Positions 43,281 through 51,943 of a DNA stretch of 64,000 bases are shown in pieces. This DNA is from Marinovum sp034669705 (GTDB lineage Bacteria; Pseudomonadota; Alphaproteobacteria; Rhodobacterales; Rhodobacteraceae): the NCBI RefSeq assembly GCF_034669705.1, contig NZ_JAXMOR010000003.1, forward strand, positions 62,001 through 126,000, written 5' to 3'. A program made the position numbers and the translations under genes. The stretch's first letter is position 1; every line of letters starts with the position of its first letter. A model generated the notes under the pieces. The model was not told where the DNA came from. It did not search any database and saw only the letters and a program-made list of their open reading frames with translations.

Positions 43281-44348
43281 TCAGTCGAGCCAGCCGCCGA
43301 GGTTCTCGCGGATCACCGTGCTCAGGGCCGACACATGCGCCGCATCGTCGTTGAGGCAGGGGATATAGGTGAACCGCTCGCCACCGGCCTCTTCAAAGCT
43401 CTCGCGGATCTCCTCGTTGATCTCTTCCAGCGTCTCGATGCAATCGGCGGAAAACGCCGGCGCGATCACCGCGATGTCCTTTTTGCCGTCCTCGCGCGCC
43501 AGCCGCGCCACTTCCTCTACCGTGTAGGGCCGCAGCCAGTCCTCGGGGCCGAACTGTGACTGGAAGGTGGTGGCAATCTCGCTGTCCGCCCAGCCCAGCC
43601 GCTCCTTGAGCAGCCGCGTCGTCTTCTGGCACTGGCAATGATAGGGGTCGCCCTCCATCAGGTAGCGTTTCGGCACGCCGTGGTAGGAGCAGACGAGCAG
43701 CTCGGGCCGGGTCTCGAGCTCGGCGTAGCGCCGCTCGACCGATTGCGCCAGCGCGTCGATATAGGCGGGATGCTCGAAATACGGGTCGACGATTCGCGCC
43801 GTGGGCTGCCACTTCTCCTGCATCAGCGCGCGAAAGAACTGGTCGTTGGCAGTGGCCGAGGTGGCGCCGGCATATTGCGGATAGAGCGGGAAAAACAGGA
43901 TCTTGAGGCAGCCGGCCTGCACCATCTCGCGCACCTTCGAGGCGGTCGAGGGGTTGCCGTAGCGCATGCAGAACTCGACCATCACACGGTCGCCGTAGGT
44001 CTCGGTCAGCGTCTCGCGGATGGCGTCGGTCTGCGCCCGGGTGATCGTCATCAGCGGGCTCTCGTCCGCCTCGGTGTTCCAGATCGTGCGATAGGCCGCG
44101 CCGGAGGTGAACGGCCGCTTGCTCAGGATGATCCCCTGCAGCAGCGGCTGCCATTTCCATGCCGGGTAGTCGATCACCCGCTTGTCGGACAGGAACTCGC
44201 TCAGATAGCGGCGCATCGACCAGTAGTCGGTGCCGTCCGGCGTGCCGAGGTTGGCCAGCAGGATGCCCACCCTTTGCGCCGGAAGCGTCGGGTGGTCATC
44301 GGGGGCATGGGCCGGGCAGCTGGCCTGGGGCTGGCGGGTCTCGGTCAT
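43281..44348 (-). CDS. hemH: ferrochelatase
   Basis: Inserts ferrous iron into protoporphyrin IX, the last step of heme synthesis. 355 residues with GILLANLGTPDG at the N-terminus and the family motif VCSYHGVPKRYL, followed by HCQCQKTTRLL and the metal-site region. ATG 44348 (MTETRQPQ) follows GGAG; the frame continues upstream to 44408 without a site. Stands between the exported small protein gene and the methyltransferase gene. Confidence 0.95.
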   Translation of the reverse strand: MTETRQPQASCPAHAPDDHPTLPAQRVGILLANLGTPDGTDYWSMRRYLSEFLSDKRVIDYPAWKWQPLLQGIILSKRPFTSGAAYRTIWNTEADESPLMTITRAQTDAIRETLTETYGDRVMVEFCMRYGNPSTASKVREMVQAGCLKILFFPLYPQYAGATSATANDQFFRALMQEKWQPTARIVDPYFEHPAYIDALAQSVERRYAELETRPELLVCSYHGVPKRYLMEGDPYHCQCQKTTRLLKERLGWADSEIATTFQSQFGPEDWLRPYTVEEVARLAREDGKKDIAVIAPAFSADCIETLEEINEEIRESFEEAGGERFTYIPCLNDDAAHVSALSTVIRENLGGWLD

Positions 44349-44404
44349 CTGGGTCTCCGGGGCGCGGTGGACAGGGGCGACAGTCGGGCACTGGCGGGTT
44401 GCGG

Positions 44405-45217
44405 TCAATCTATCAACTTGGTTTCGCGGGTTGCCAATGCGTCAGCCAGCCGCGCCTTGGCAGACCCCGGCCGCAGCGGCTGCGGCTGGCTCTCGTCCGG
44501 GGCCCAGCCGGTCAGCACGAGGATCTCGAAGCTGGCGGGGATGCGGCCCTCGGCATCGGCATGGGTTTCGGCATAGATCTCGGCGGCGCGCAGCAGCACC
44601 GCGCGGCGGGTCGGCCGGCGCAGCCGCGCATCGAGCGCATTGCCCTCGCCCATCGCCCGCAGGTCGCGCATCAGGTGCAGCGCCGAGGCATAGGTGACGG
44701 TAAGGGTGAAGGCATCGGCCACCGGCAGGGCAAAGCCCGCCCGCTGCAACAGCCCGCCCATGTCGCGGATCTCGGCCATCGGCGCGACGCGCGGCGACAG
44801 CCCGCCGGTCACCTCCGCCTCGGCACTGGCCAGGCTGGCGCGCAGCTCTTGCAGGGTGCGGCCGCCGAACAGCGAGGCGAGGAAGAAGCCGTCAGGGCGC
44901 AGCGCGCGGCGGCACTGGATCAGCTGGCCCACCGGATCCTCGGCCCAATGCAGCGCGTGGCTGTGCAGCACCAGGTCATGCGCCTGCGGCGCCAGCGCCA
45001 GCGTTTCGCAATCGGCAACAATTGTGGCTCCGGGGAGGGCATTGTCCCAGATCTGCGGCTGACCGGTCACCACGGCGGGGGCCGTAAAGCTCCTGTTAAC
45101 CAGGGTAAGGCGATCCTGCAGGTCGTCGCGCGCGGCTTCGAACAGGAAAAGCGCGTCGGGTCTGGCGCGCTGGCGGTTGCGGGCAAGGGCCGCGGGATCG
45201 GTGAGGCGTGGCTGCAT
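44405..45217 (-). CDS. SAM-dependent methyltransferase, NDUFAF5/BioC-like
   Basis: 270 residues. The class I methyltransferase fold is recognisable although motif I is weak: VADCETLAL acidic residue, then HDLVLHSHALHWAEDP and RALRPDGFFLASLFGG. The sequence most resembles the NDUFAF5-like family, whose mitochondrial member hydroxylates a complex I subunit, or BioC. Divergent from comF by 17 bases. Substrate not certain. Confidence 0.75.
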   Translation of the reverse strand: MQPRLTDPAALARNRQRARPDALFLFEAARDDLQDRLTLVNRSFTAPAVVTGQPQIWDNALPGATIVADCETLALAPQAHDLVLHSHALHWAEDPVGQLIQCRRALRPDGFFLASLFGGRTLQELRASLASAEAEVTGGLSPRVAPMAEIRDMGGLLQRAGFALPVADAFTLTVTYASALHLMRDLRAMGEGNALDARLRRPTRRAVLLRAAEIYAETHADAEGRIPASFEILVLTGWAPDESQPQPLRPGSAKARLADALATRETKLID

Positions 45218-45234
45218 GAGGGCTAGATAGGCCG

Positions 45235-45966
45235 ATGGGAGAGATTGTTCAAACCGCTCTGCGCGTGGTCTATCCGCCGCAATGCCTGATCTGCTGCGAG
45301 ATGGTCGAGACCGATTTCGGCCTTTGCGGGCCCTGCTGGCGCGACACGCCGTTTGTCGGCGGGCTGGTCTGCGACGGCTGCGGCCTGCCCCTGCCGGGCA
45401 GCGATCCGGAGGAGATCGCCCATTGCGACACCTGCCTCGCCTATCCCCCGGCCTGGGAGCGCGCCCGTGCCGCGCTGCTTTATGACGACAATGGGCGGCG
45501 GCTGGTGCTGGGCATGAAACACAGCGATCGCAAGGACATCGCCCGCAGCGGCGCGGGCTGGCTGGCGCGCGCGTCGGCGCCGCTGGTCCGGCCTGACATG
45601 CTGGTGGCGCCGGTGCCGCTGCACTGGATGCGGCTGATGTCGCGACGCTACAACCAGTCGGCGCGGCTGGCCGAGGCGCTGGCGGCCGAACTGGGACTGG
45701 CCTATTGCCCCGACCTGCTGAAACGGGTGCGCCGGACCCGCAGCCTTGGCCGGTTGACCCGGGCGGAGCGCCGCGCGGTGCTGGCGGGCGCCATTACGGT
45801 GAGTGCCGGACGGCGGCATCGGGTGGTGGCGGGGCGGCCGGTGCTGCTGGTCGATGATGTGCTGACCACCGGGGCAACGCTTGCCGCCTGCGCCGAGGCG
45901 CTGCGCGGCGCGGGCGCGGGGCCGATTTCTGCCGGCGTACTGGCAAGGGCGGTGCGCAAGGACTAG
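45235..45966 (+). CDS. ComF-family phosphoribosyltransferase-like protein
   Basis: 243 residues. An N-terminal zinc-binding region has paired cysteines (CLICCEMVETDFGLCGPC; CDGCGLPLPG; CDTC), followed by a phosphoribosyltransferase domain with VAPVPLHWMRLMSRRYNQS and the PRPP loop VLLVDDVLTTGATL. ComF proteins support natural transformation in some bacteria; in alphaproteobacteria their role is less clear. It heads a run with grx, the nitrilase and MarR genes. Confidence 0.9.
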   Translation: MGEIVQTALRVVYPPQCLICCEMVETDFGLCGPCWRDTPFVGGLVCDGCGLPLPGSDPEEIAHCDTCLAYPPAWERARAALLYDDNGRRLVLGMKHSDRKDIARSGAGWLARASAPLVRPDMLVAPVPLHWMRLMSRRYNQSARLAEALAAELGLAYCPDLLKRVRRTRSLGRLTRAERRAVLAGAITVSAGRRHRVVAGRPVLLVDDVLTTGATLAACAEALRGAGAGPISAGVLARAVRKD

Positions 45967-45996
45967 GTAAGGGGCCAGAGACAAAGGAAGATCACC

Positions 45997-46257
45997 ATGC
46001 CCCAGGTTGAAATCTACACTTCGCCGCTTTGCGGTTATTGCCACGCCGCCAAGCGGTTGCTGACCCAGAAAGGCGTCGCCTTTACCGAGATCGACGTGCT
46101 CGAGCACCCCGATCGCAAGCCCGAGATGATCCAGCGCGCCAATGGCGGCCGCACCGTGCCGCAGATTTTCGTCGGCGAGAGCCATATCGGCGGCTGCGAC
46201 GATCTCTTCGCGCTCGACCGCGCCGGCAAGCTCGACCCGCTGCTCGACGCCGCCTGA
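45997..46257 (+). CDS. grxC: glutaredoxin 3
   Basis: 86 residues with active site CGYC near residues 12-15 and the glutathione-binding TVPQIFVG and GGCDDLFALD stretches, all typical of class I GrxC. Reduces protein-glutathione disulfides in the cytoplasm. ATG follows AAGGAAGATCACC. Its stop overlaps the ATG of the next gene. Confidence 0.93.
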   Translation: MPQVEIYTSPLCGYCHAAKRLLTQKGVAFTEIDVLEHPDRKPEMIQRANGGRTVPQIFVGESHIGGCDDLFALDRAGKLDPLLDAA

Positions 46258-47087
46258 TGCGCGCGGCGCTGGTGCAGCTGTCGTCCTCTGACGACCCGAC
46301 CGCCAATCTCGTCACCACCACGGCGCTGATCGAGGCGGCGGTGGCCGGCGGCGCGGGGTTCGTGCTGACGCCAGAGGTGACCAATTGCGTCTCGGCCAGC
46401 CGCAGCCGGCAGAATGAGGTGCTGCAGCCCGAGGAGGCAGACATCACCCTCGCCGCGCTGCGCGATCTGGCGGCGCGGCGCGGCATCTGGCTGTCGATCG
46501 GCTCGCTGGCGCTGAAGACCGACGACCCTGATGGCCGCTTTGCCAACCGCGGCTTCCTGATCGGGCCAGAGGGCGGCATCCACGCCCGCTATGACAAGAT
46601 CCACATGTTCGACGTGCAGGTCAGCGAGACCGAGACCTACCGCGAAAGCGAAGGCTTTCGCCCCGGCACGCAGGCCGCGGTGGCAGACACCCCCTTTGCC
46701 AGGCTCGGCCTGAGCATCTGCTACGACGTCAGGTTTCCGCGGCTCTACCGCGCGCTGGCCCAGGCCGGGGCCGAGGTGCTGCTGATCCCGGCGGCGTTCT
46801 CGCCGGTCACCGGGGCGGCGCATTGGCATCCGCTGCTGCGCGCGCGCGCCATTGAAAGCGGCGCCTGGGTGCTGGCGGCGGCGCAATGCGGCCAGCATGC
46901 TGCGGTACGTGGCAAGCAGCGCACAACATACGGGCATTCGCTGGCGGTGGCGCCCTGGGGCGAGGTCATGGCCGAGGGCGGCGAAGCGCCGGAGGTGCTT
47001 TTTGTTGACCTTGCCCGGGAAGCGGTGGACAAAGCCCGCGAGCGGGTGCCCTCGCTCTCCCATGACCGAGAGTTCACAGGACCCTGA
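46257..47087 (+). CDS. carbon-nitrogen hydrolase (nitrilase superfamily)
   Basis: 276 residues with the Glu-Lys-Cys catalytic set: Glu in FVLTPEVTN near residue 40, Lys in RYDKIHMFD, Cys in LSICYDVRFP. Closest to Nit1/Nit2-type amidases that hydrolyse deaminated glutathione or omega-amides, which fits its position after grxC, but the substrate is not proven. Start and stop both overlap neighbours by one to four bases. Confidence 0.9.
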   Translation: MRAALVQLSSSDDPTANLVTTTALIEAAVAGGAGFVLTPEVTNCVSASRSRQNEVLQPEEADITLAALRDLAARRGIWLSIGSLALKTDDPDGRFANRGFLIGPEGGIHARYDKIHMFDVQVSETETYRESEGFRPGTQAAVADTPFARLGLSICYDVRFPRLYRALAQAGAEVLLIPAAFSPVTGAAHWHPLLRARAIESGAWVLAAAQCGQHAAVRGKQRTTYGHSLAVAPWGEVMAEGGEAPEVLFVDLAREAVDKARERVPSLSHDREFTGP

Positions 47088-47533
47088 TGGCCGACCAGAC
47101 TGCCAATGGCCTCGCGGTGGCGCTGTTTTCCGAGCTGTTCACCGCCGATCAGATGTTGCGCAACCGGCTGAGCCGGATGCTGCCCAAAGGCATGGAGCTG
47201 TCGCATTTCTCGGTGCTCAACCATCTGGCGCGGTTCAAGCAGGAGCGCACGCCGGCGCAGCTGGCGCGGTCGTTTCACGTCACCCGCGGGGCGATGACCA
47301 ACACCCTGGGCAAGCTCGAGGCGGCGGGGTTCATCCACATCCGCCCCGACTGGGATGACGCGCGGTCGAAGCTGGTGACGATCTCGCCCGCCGGGGTGCA
47401 GGCGCGCGACGCGGCGCTCGATGCGATCACGCCGCTGATCACGGATCTGGTGGGCGAATTGGGGCAGGAGCGGGTGCGCGCGGCACTGCCGATCCTGCGG
47501 GACCTGCGGCTCAGGCTCGAAGACGAGGGGTGA
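47087..47533 (+). CDS. MarR-family transcriptional regulator
   Basis: 148 residues with a winged helix-turn-helix: TPAQLARSFHVTRGAMTNTL as recognition region and RPDWDDARSKLVTISPAG as wing, flanked by dimerisation helices. Probably a ligand- or redox-responsive repressor; there is no Cys near the N-terminus. Overlaps the nitrilase gene by one base, so it is cotranscribed with grxC and may control that operon. Confidence 0.87.
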   Translation: MADQTANGLAVALFSELFTADQMLRNRLSRMLPKGMELSHFSVLNHLARFKQERTPAQLARSFHVTRGAMTNTLGKLEAAGFIHIRPDWDDARSKLVTISPAGVQARDAALDAITPLITDLVGELGQERVRAALPILRDLRLRLEDEG

Positions 47534-47574
47534 GCGCCCCGGGCCGGCGTCGGAGCGAGGGGCCAGCCCCTCGC

Positions 47575-47608
47575 GCTCCCCGGAGTATACCTGGCAAGAT
47601 GAAGGGGG
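47575..47608. repeat. dispersed intergenic repeat, copy 5
   Basis: CTCCCCGGAGTATACCTGG then CAAGATGAAGGGGGA, the inverse of copies at 19134 and 27816 and parallel to copy 1. A GCGAGGGGC/GCCCCTCGC palindrome (47555-47574) precedes it. It lies between the convergent MarR and ubiG genes. Confidence 0.6.
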
Positions 47609-47622
47609 AGCGGGCCGTGCCC

Positions 47623-48369
47623 TCAGGCCGGTTTGAGGCTGGTGGTGACGTAGTTGACGCTGAGGTCGCGGCTCGAGATCGACCAGGTCCAGGCCAGCGG
47701 GTTGAAGACGAAGCCCTTGCGGTCGACCGGGGTCATGCCGGATTGCTTGAGCAGCTCGAAGAGCTCGTCCGGGGTGATGAACTTCGACCACTCGTGGGTA
47801 CCCTTTGGCAGCCAGCGCATCACCCATTCGGCGCCGACGATGGCCATGGCAAAGCTCTTGGGATTGCGGTTGAGGGTCGAGCAGACCTGCAGGCCGCCGG
47901 GTTTCAGCAGGGCCTGGCACGCGGTGAGATAGGCCAGCGGGTCGGCCACATGCTCGACCACCTCCATGTTGAGCACCACGTCGAATTGCTCGCCCTGCTC
48001 AACCATCGCCTCGGCGGTGACGTGGCGGTAGTCGATCTCGAGCCCCTGCTGCTCGGCGTGCAGCTGCGCCACCGGGATATTGCCGGCGGCGGCATCGGCG
48101 CCCACCACCGTGGCACCGAGCCGGGCCATCGGTTCGCAGAGCAACCCGCCGCCGCAGCCGATGTCGAGCAGGCGCAACCCCTCGAAGGGGCGCGGCGTGC
48201 TCAGGTCGCGGCCATATTCGCCGGCGATCTGGCTGGTGATATAGTCCAGCCGGCAGGGGTTGAGCATGTGGAGCGGCTTGAACTTGCCGGTCGGATCCCA
48301 CCATTCTGCCGCCATCGCCTCGAATTTCGCGATTTCAGCCGGGTCGACGGTGGTCTGGGCGGTTTGCAT
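47623..48369 (-). CDS. ubiG: ubiquinone biosynthesis O-methyltransferase
   Basis: 248 residues. The class I SAM motif LLDIGCGGGLL is near residue 65, with VVLNMEVVEHVADP and the membrane-association stretch HEWSKFITPDEL following, all characteristic of UbiG, which catalyses both O-methylations of ubiquinone synthesis. Start at ATG 48369 (MQTAQTTVDP) follows GGGAG. Divergent from the proline iminopeptidase gene with 49 bases between start codons. Confidence 0.95.
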   Translation of the reverse strand: MQTAQTTVDPAEIAKFEAMAAEWWDPTGKFKPLHMLNPCRLDYITSQIAGEYGRDLSTPRPFEGLRLLDIGCGGGLLCEPMARLGATVVGADAAAGNIPVAQLHAEQQGLEIDYRHVTAEAMVEQGEQFDVVLNMEVVEHVADPLAYLTACQALLKPGGLQVCSTLNRNPKSFAMAIVGAEWVMRWLPKGTHEWSKFITPDELFELLKQSGMTPVDRKGFVFNPLAWTWSISSRDLSVNYVTTSLKPA

Positions 48370-48418
48370 GGCAGGCTCCCTATGGTCTTTCGGTCCTTCG
48401 GTCTCATATAGGATGAAT

Positions 48419-49390
48419 ATGGACAAGTTCTCAGGCCAAAAGCGCGCAGTGCAATATCTCTATCCGCAGATCGATCCGTTCGATCAGCGCATGCTGGACG
48501 TGGGCGATGGCCACAAGGTCTATGTCGAGCAATCCGGCCGGCCCGACGGCATCCCGGTGGTGGTGCTGCATGGCGGGCCCGGTGGCGGCTGCAGCCCGGC
48601 GATGCGACGCTATTTCGACCCGCGGGTCTATCGCGTGGTGCTGTTCGACCAACGCGGCTGTGGCCGGTCGCGGCCGCATGCCAGCGTCGAGAACAACACC
48701 ACCTGGCATCTGGTGGCGGATATCGAGCGCATTCGGGCCGAGCTGGGCATTTCCAAGTGGACGGTGTTTGGCGGCAGCTGGGGTGCCACCCTCGCGCTGA
48801 TCTATGCCGAGGCGCACCCCGGCGCGGTCAGCGCGCTGGTGCTGCGCGGCGTCTTCATGATGACCCGGGCCGAGCTTGACTGGTTCTATGGCGGCGGCGC
48901 CGGGCAGTTCTGGCCCGAGACCTGGCAGCGCTTTGCCGACCTGATCCCCGAGGACGAGCGCCACGACATGATCGCCGCCTATCACAAGCGGCTGTTTTCC
49001 GGAAATCTTCCCGAGGAGACCCGCCACGCCAAGGCCTGGTCGGCCTGGGAAAATGCGCTGGCCTCGGTCTATTCCTCGGGTCATGGCGGCGAGACGCCGG
49101 GCGATTATGCCCGCGCCTTTGCCCGGCTCGAGAACCATTATTTCATCAATGGCGGCTTTCTCGACTACGACGGCCAGATCCTCGACCAGGTCGGACGGAT
49201 CGCGCATATCCCCGGCATCATCGTGCAGGGCCGCTATGACATGATCTGCCCGCCGCGCCGCGCCTGGGAGCTGTCGCGCCGCTGGCCCAATGCCGAACTG
49301 CGGATGATCCGCAATGCCGGCCATGCGCTTTCGGAGCCGGGGATCTCGGCCGAGCTGGTGCGGGCGATGGACCAGCTGGCCGAGCGCTGA
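48419..49390 (+). CDS. pip: proline iminopeptidase
   Basis: Cleaves N-terminal proline from peptides. 323 residues of the alpha/beta hydrolase S33 family: oxyanion region LHGGPGGG, nucleophile Ser120 in GGSWGATLAL, and catalytic Asp/His in GRYDMICPP and NAGHALSEP. Start chosen at ATG 48419, five bases after AGGA; ATG 48413 is an alternative. Confidence 0.93.
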   Translation: MDKFSGQKRAVQYLYPQIDPFDQRMLDVGDGHKVYVEQSGRPDGIPVVVLHGGPGGGCSPAMRRYFDPRVYRVVLFDQRGCGRSRPHASVENNTTWHLVADIERIRAELGISKWTVFGGSWGATLALIYAEAHPGAVSALVLRGVFMMTRAELDWFYGGGAGQFWPETWQRFADLIPEDERHDMIAAYHKRLFSGNLPEETRHAKAWSAWENALASVYSSGHGGETPGDYARAFARLENHYFINGGFLDYDGQILDQVGRIAHIPGIIVQGRYDMICPPRRAWELSRRWPNAELRMIRNAGHALSEPGISAELVRAMDQLAER

Positions 49391-49467
49391 GCCGTCAAGC
49401 CGGTTTACTTTGCGCCGGGGATCCGTAAGCTTCCGGGACAGCTCACAATTCCGGGAACCTCCGCCAC

Positions 49468-50457
49468 GTGCCAGGCGTCTTGAAAATCGTCCTTCAGCGG
49501 CTCGGTCTGGGCTTTGTCACGCTGTTCGTGGTCTCCATCGTCATTTTCGTCGCGGTCAACGCACTGCCCGGCGATTTCGCCCAGGTGATCCTGGGCCAGG
49601 GCGCGACGCCGGAGGCCGTAGAGGCGATCCGCCGCGACCTGGCGCTCGACGAGCCGATGGTGACGCGCTACTTCGGCTGGCTGGGCGCGATCCTGAGCGG
49701 CGATCTCGGCACCTCCTTTGCGCAGCTCAACTTCCAGTCTTCGCTCGGCGGTGGCGAGATGAAGACCGTGGTGTCACAGATCGCGCCGCGCTTTGCCAAT
49801 ACCATGTTCCTCGCCGGGGTGACCGCCGCGATCGCGGTGCCGCTGGCGGTGGCGCTGGGGGTGCTGGCGGCGCTCTACCGCGGCTCGGTGTTCGACCGGT
49901 TCACCAATATCTTCACCCTGTCCTCGGTCTCGAGCCCGGAGTTCTTCCTTGCCTACATGCTGATCCTGTTCCTCGCGGTGCTGAACCCGGTGCTGCCGTC
50001 GCTGTCGAACATCTATGATGGCATGGCATTTTCCGAACGGCTCAAGGCCACCATGCTGCCGGCGCTGACCCTGACGCTGATCGTGCTGGCGCAGATGATG
50101 CGGATGACCCGGGCGGCGATCATCAACCTGCTGGCAAGCCCCTATATCGAGATGGCGCGGCTCAAGGGGATCAGCCCGATGCGGGTGATCGTGCGCCATG
50201 CGCTGCCCAATGCGCTGGCGCCGATCATCAACGTCATCGCGCTGAACCTCGCCTACCTGATCACCGGTGTGGTGGTGGTCGAGGTGGTCTTTGTCTACCC
50301 GGGCATCGGCCAGCTGTTTGTCGACGCGGTCAAGATCCGCGACATCCCGGTGGTGCAGGCCTGCTGCCTGATCTTTGCCGCCGCCTATATCCTGTTGAAC
50401 CTGACTGCGGATATCCTGTCGATCCTGTCGAACCCGCGGCTGAGGCATCCGAAATGA
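49468..50457 (+). CDS. peptide ABC importer permease, DppB type
   Basis: 329 residues with six transmembrane helices and the EAA-loop region ARLKGISPMRVIVRHALPNA. The N-terminus QRLGLGFVTLFVVSIVIFV is typical of DppB/OppB. Start codon is GTG 49468 with a weak ribosome-binding site. First gene of an importer operon in the order permease-permease-XRE-ATPase-binding protein. Confidence 0.92.
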   Translation: MPGVLKIVLQRLGLGFVTLFVVSIVIFVAVNALPGDFAQVILGQGATPEAVEAIRRDLALDEPMVTRYFGWLGAILSGDLGTSFAQLNFQSSLGGGEMKTVVSQIAPRFANTMFLAGVTAAIAVPLAVALGVLAALYRGSVFDRFTNIFTLSSVSSPEFFLAYMLILFLAVLNPVLPSLSNIYDGMAFSERLKATMLPALTLTLIVLAQMMRMTRAAIINLLASPYIEMARLKGISPMRVIVRHALPNALAPIINVIALNLAYLITGVVVVEVVFVYPGIGQLFVDAVKIRDIPVVQACCLIFAAAYILLNLTADILSILSNPRLRHPK

Positions 50458-51656
50458 CCCTTGTGCTGACCCTCCTCGCGGCGCTTGTGGCCTGCCTGCT
50501 GCTGGGCTGGCTGGGGCGCTTGGTGGCGCAGAAGGCCACGGGCAACGCGCCGCGCTATCGCGACATGCCGCTGGCGGTGGCCTTCGGCTATGCGCTCTCG
50601 GCGCTGCTGCTGGTGGCCGGCGTCTGGTTCTATTTCCAGCCGACCGTGACCGAGGCCGGCATCCCCCGCGCCTCCGTGATGTTCTTTCGCTGGGCGGTGC
50701 AGGGCTTCGTGATCTTTGCCGTCGCGGCGTTCCTGTTCCGGCTGCTGGGCCGGCACGTCGGCCCCTCGGCCACCCGGCGGCTGTTTCGCGCCATGCCGCT
50801 GACCGCGGCCTTTGGCATCCTGATGATCCTGATCTACGCGGTGGTGGCGATTTTCGCCGGGCAGATCGCGCCGCACGGGCAGGAGGCGATCTTTGATCAG
50901 GTCAACGTGCTGCCGGGCGGCGATCCGGCCACCGGCGGCAACCCGGCGTTTCCGCTGGGCACCGATCAGATCGGCCGCGATCTGCTGTCGCGGCTGATCT
51001 ACGGCGCGCAGAACACCGTGGGCATCGCCTTTGTCACCACGCTGCTGGCCTTCTTCATCGGCGGCACGCTGGGCTTTCTGGCGGCGACGCTGCAGGGCTG
51101 GCTCGACCAGCTGCTGAGCCGCGGGGTCGACGTGATGATGGCGATCCCCTCGCTGATCTTTGCGCTCCTGCTGATGACCATCGCCAGCGCCTGGGCCGGG
51201 TCGGAGAAATGGCTGCTGACGGTCTATATGGTGATCATCATCGCGGTGATCGATTCGACGCGGGTGTTCCGGCTGGCGCGCGCCGTCGGGCTCAATATCG
51301 TGGTGATGGATTACATCGAGGCCGCCAAGCTGCGCGGCGAGGGGCTGCGCTATCTGATCTTCGAGGAGATCCTGCCCAACGCCATGGCGCCGCTGCTGGC
51401 CGAATTCGGGCTGCGGTTCTGCTTTGTGTTCCTGACCATCGCCTCGCTGTCCTTCCTCGGCGTCGGCATCCAGCCGCCGCTGGCGGACTGGGGCACCATG
51501 GTGCGCGATCTGGCGCAATTCATCAACTTCGCCGCCTTCTCGCCGCTGACCGCGACGCTGCCGCTGCTGGCGGCCGGGGCAATTGCCCTGCTGACCGTGG
51601 CGGTGAACTTCGTGGTCGACTGGATGCTGCAGAAATCCTCGGGGTTGAAGGAATGA
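50454..51656 (+). CDS. peptide ABC importer permease, DppC type with N-terminal extension
   Basis: 400 residues, about 100 longer than usual DppC. The extra N-terminal part holds about three transmembrane segments (near 3-22, 42-62 and 78-98) before the standard DppC start (AMPLTAAFGILMILIYAVVA). The EAA loop KLRGEGLRYLIFEEILPNA is intact. Coupled to DppB and to the next gene by ATGA overlaps. The extended form is known from some alphaproteobacterial Dpp/Opp-like systems. Confidence 0.9.
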   Translation: MTLVLTLLAALVACLLLGWLGRLVAQKATGNAPRYRDMPLAVAFGYALSALLLVAGVWFYFQPTVTEAGIPRASVMFFRWAVQGFVIFAVAAFLFRLLGRHVGPSATRRLFRAMPLTAAFGILMILIYAVVAIFAGQIAPHGQEAIFDQVNVLPGGDPATGGNPAFPLGTDQIGRDLLSRLIYGAQNTVGIAFVTTLLAFFIGGTLGFLAATLQGWLDQLLSRGVDVMMAIPSLIFALLLMTIASAWAGSEKWLLTVYMVIIIAVIDSTRVFRLARAVGLNIVVMDYIEAAKLRGEGLRYLIFEEILPNAMAPLLAEFGLRFCFVFLTIASLSFLGVGIQPPLADWGTMVRDLAQFINFAAFSPLTATLPLLAAGAIALLTVAVNFVVDWMLQKSSGLKE

Positions 51657-51943
51657 TCGGGGCGGGCCGACCACACTTGAAGAAGAGGCGCTCGGAGTTG
51701 GGGTTTTCTCAACGAAAAGTGGCGGACCTCGCTGGACTGTCTTCCAGCTACTACAACGAACTGGAAGCAGGAAAGAAACGGCTTAACGAAGAGCACGCTG
51801 AGCGGATTGCCGAAGCTCTGAATTGGACAATGGCAGATGTATTTGCGTTTAGCCCTTGGTCCGGATTTGACGAAAGGATCGCGAGGCTTTCAGCGCAAGA
51901 TCAGGAGCTTGTGCAAGCTCTGTTGGAGAGGTTGGAGAGATGA
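51653..51943 (+). CDS. XRE-family helix-turn-helix regulator, nested in the importer operon
   Basis: 96 residues. A Cro/CI HTH at about 8-62 (LKKRRSELGFSQRKVADLAG, then SSSYYNELEAGKKRL), followed by a short C-terminal helix with LSAQDQELVQALLERLE. Codons and base composition are noticeably more AT-rich than the flanking genes. It is joined to the permease and ATPase genes by ATGA on both sides, so it is read on the same transcript. Insertion of a foreign regulator is my inference; a role in controlling the operon or a lost TA partner is possible. Confidence 0.82.
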   Translation: MIGAGRPHLKKRRSELGFSQRKVADLAGLSSSYYNELEAGKKRLNEEHAERIAEALNWTMADVFAFSPWSGFDERIARLSAQDQELVQALLERLER

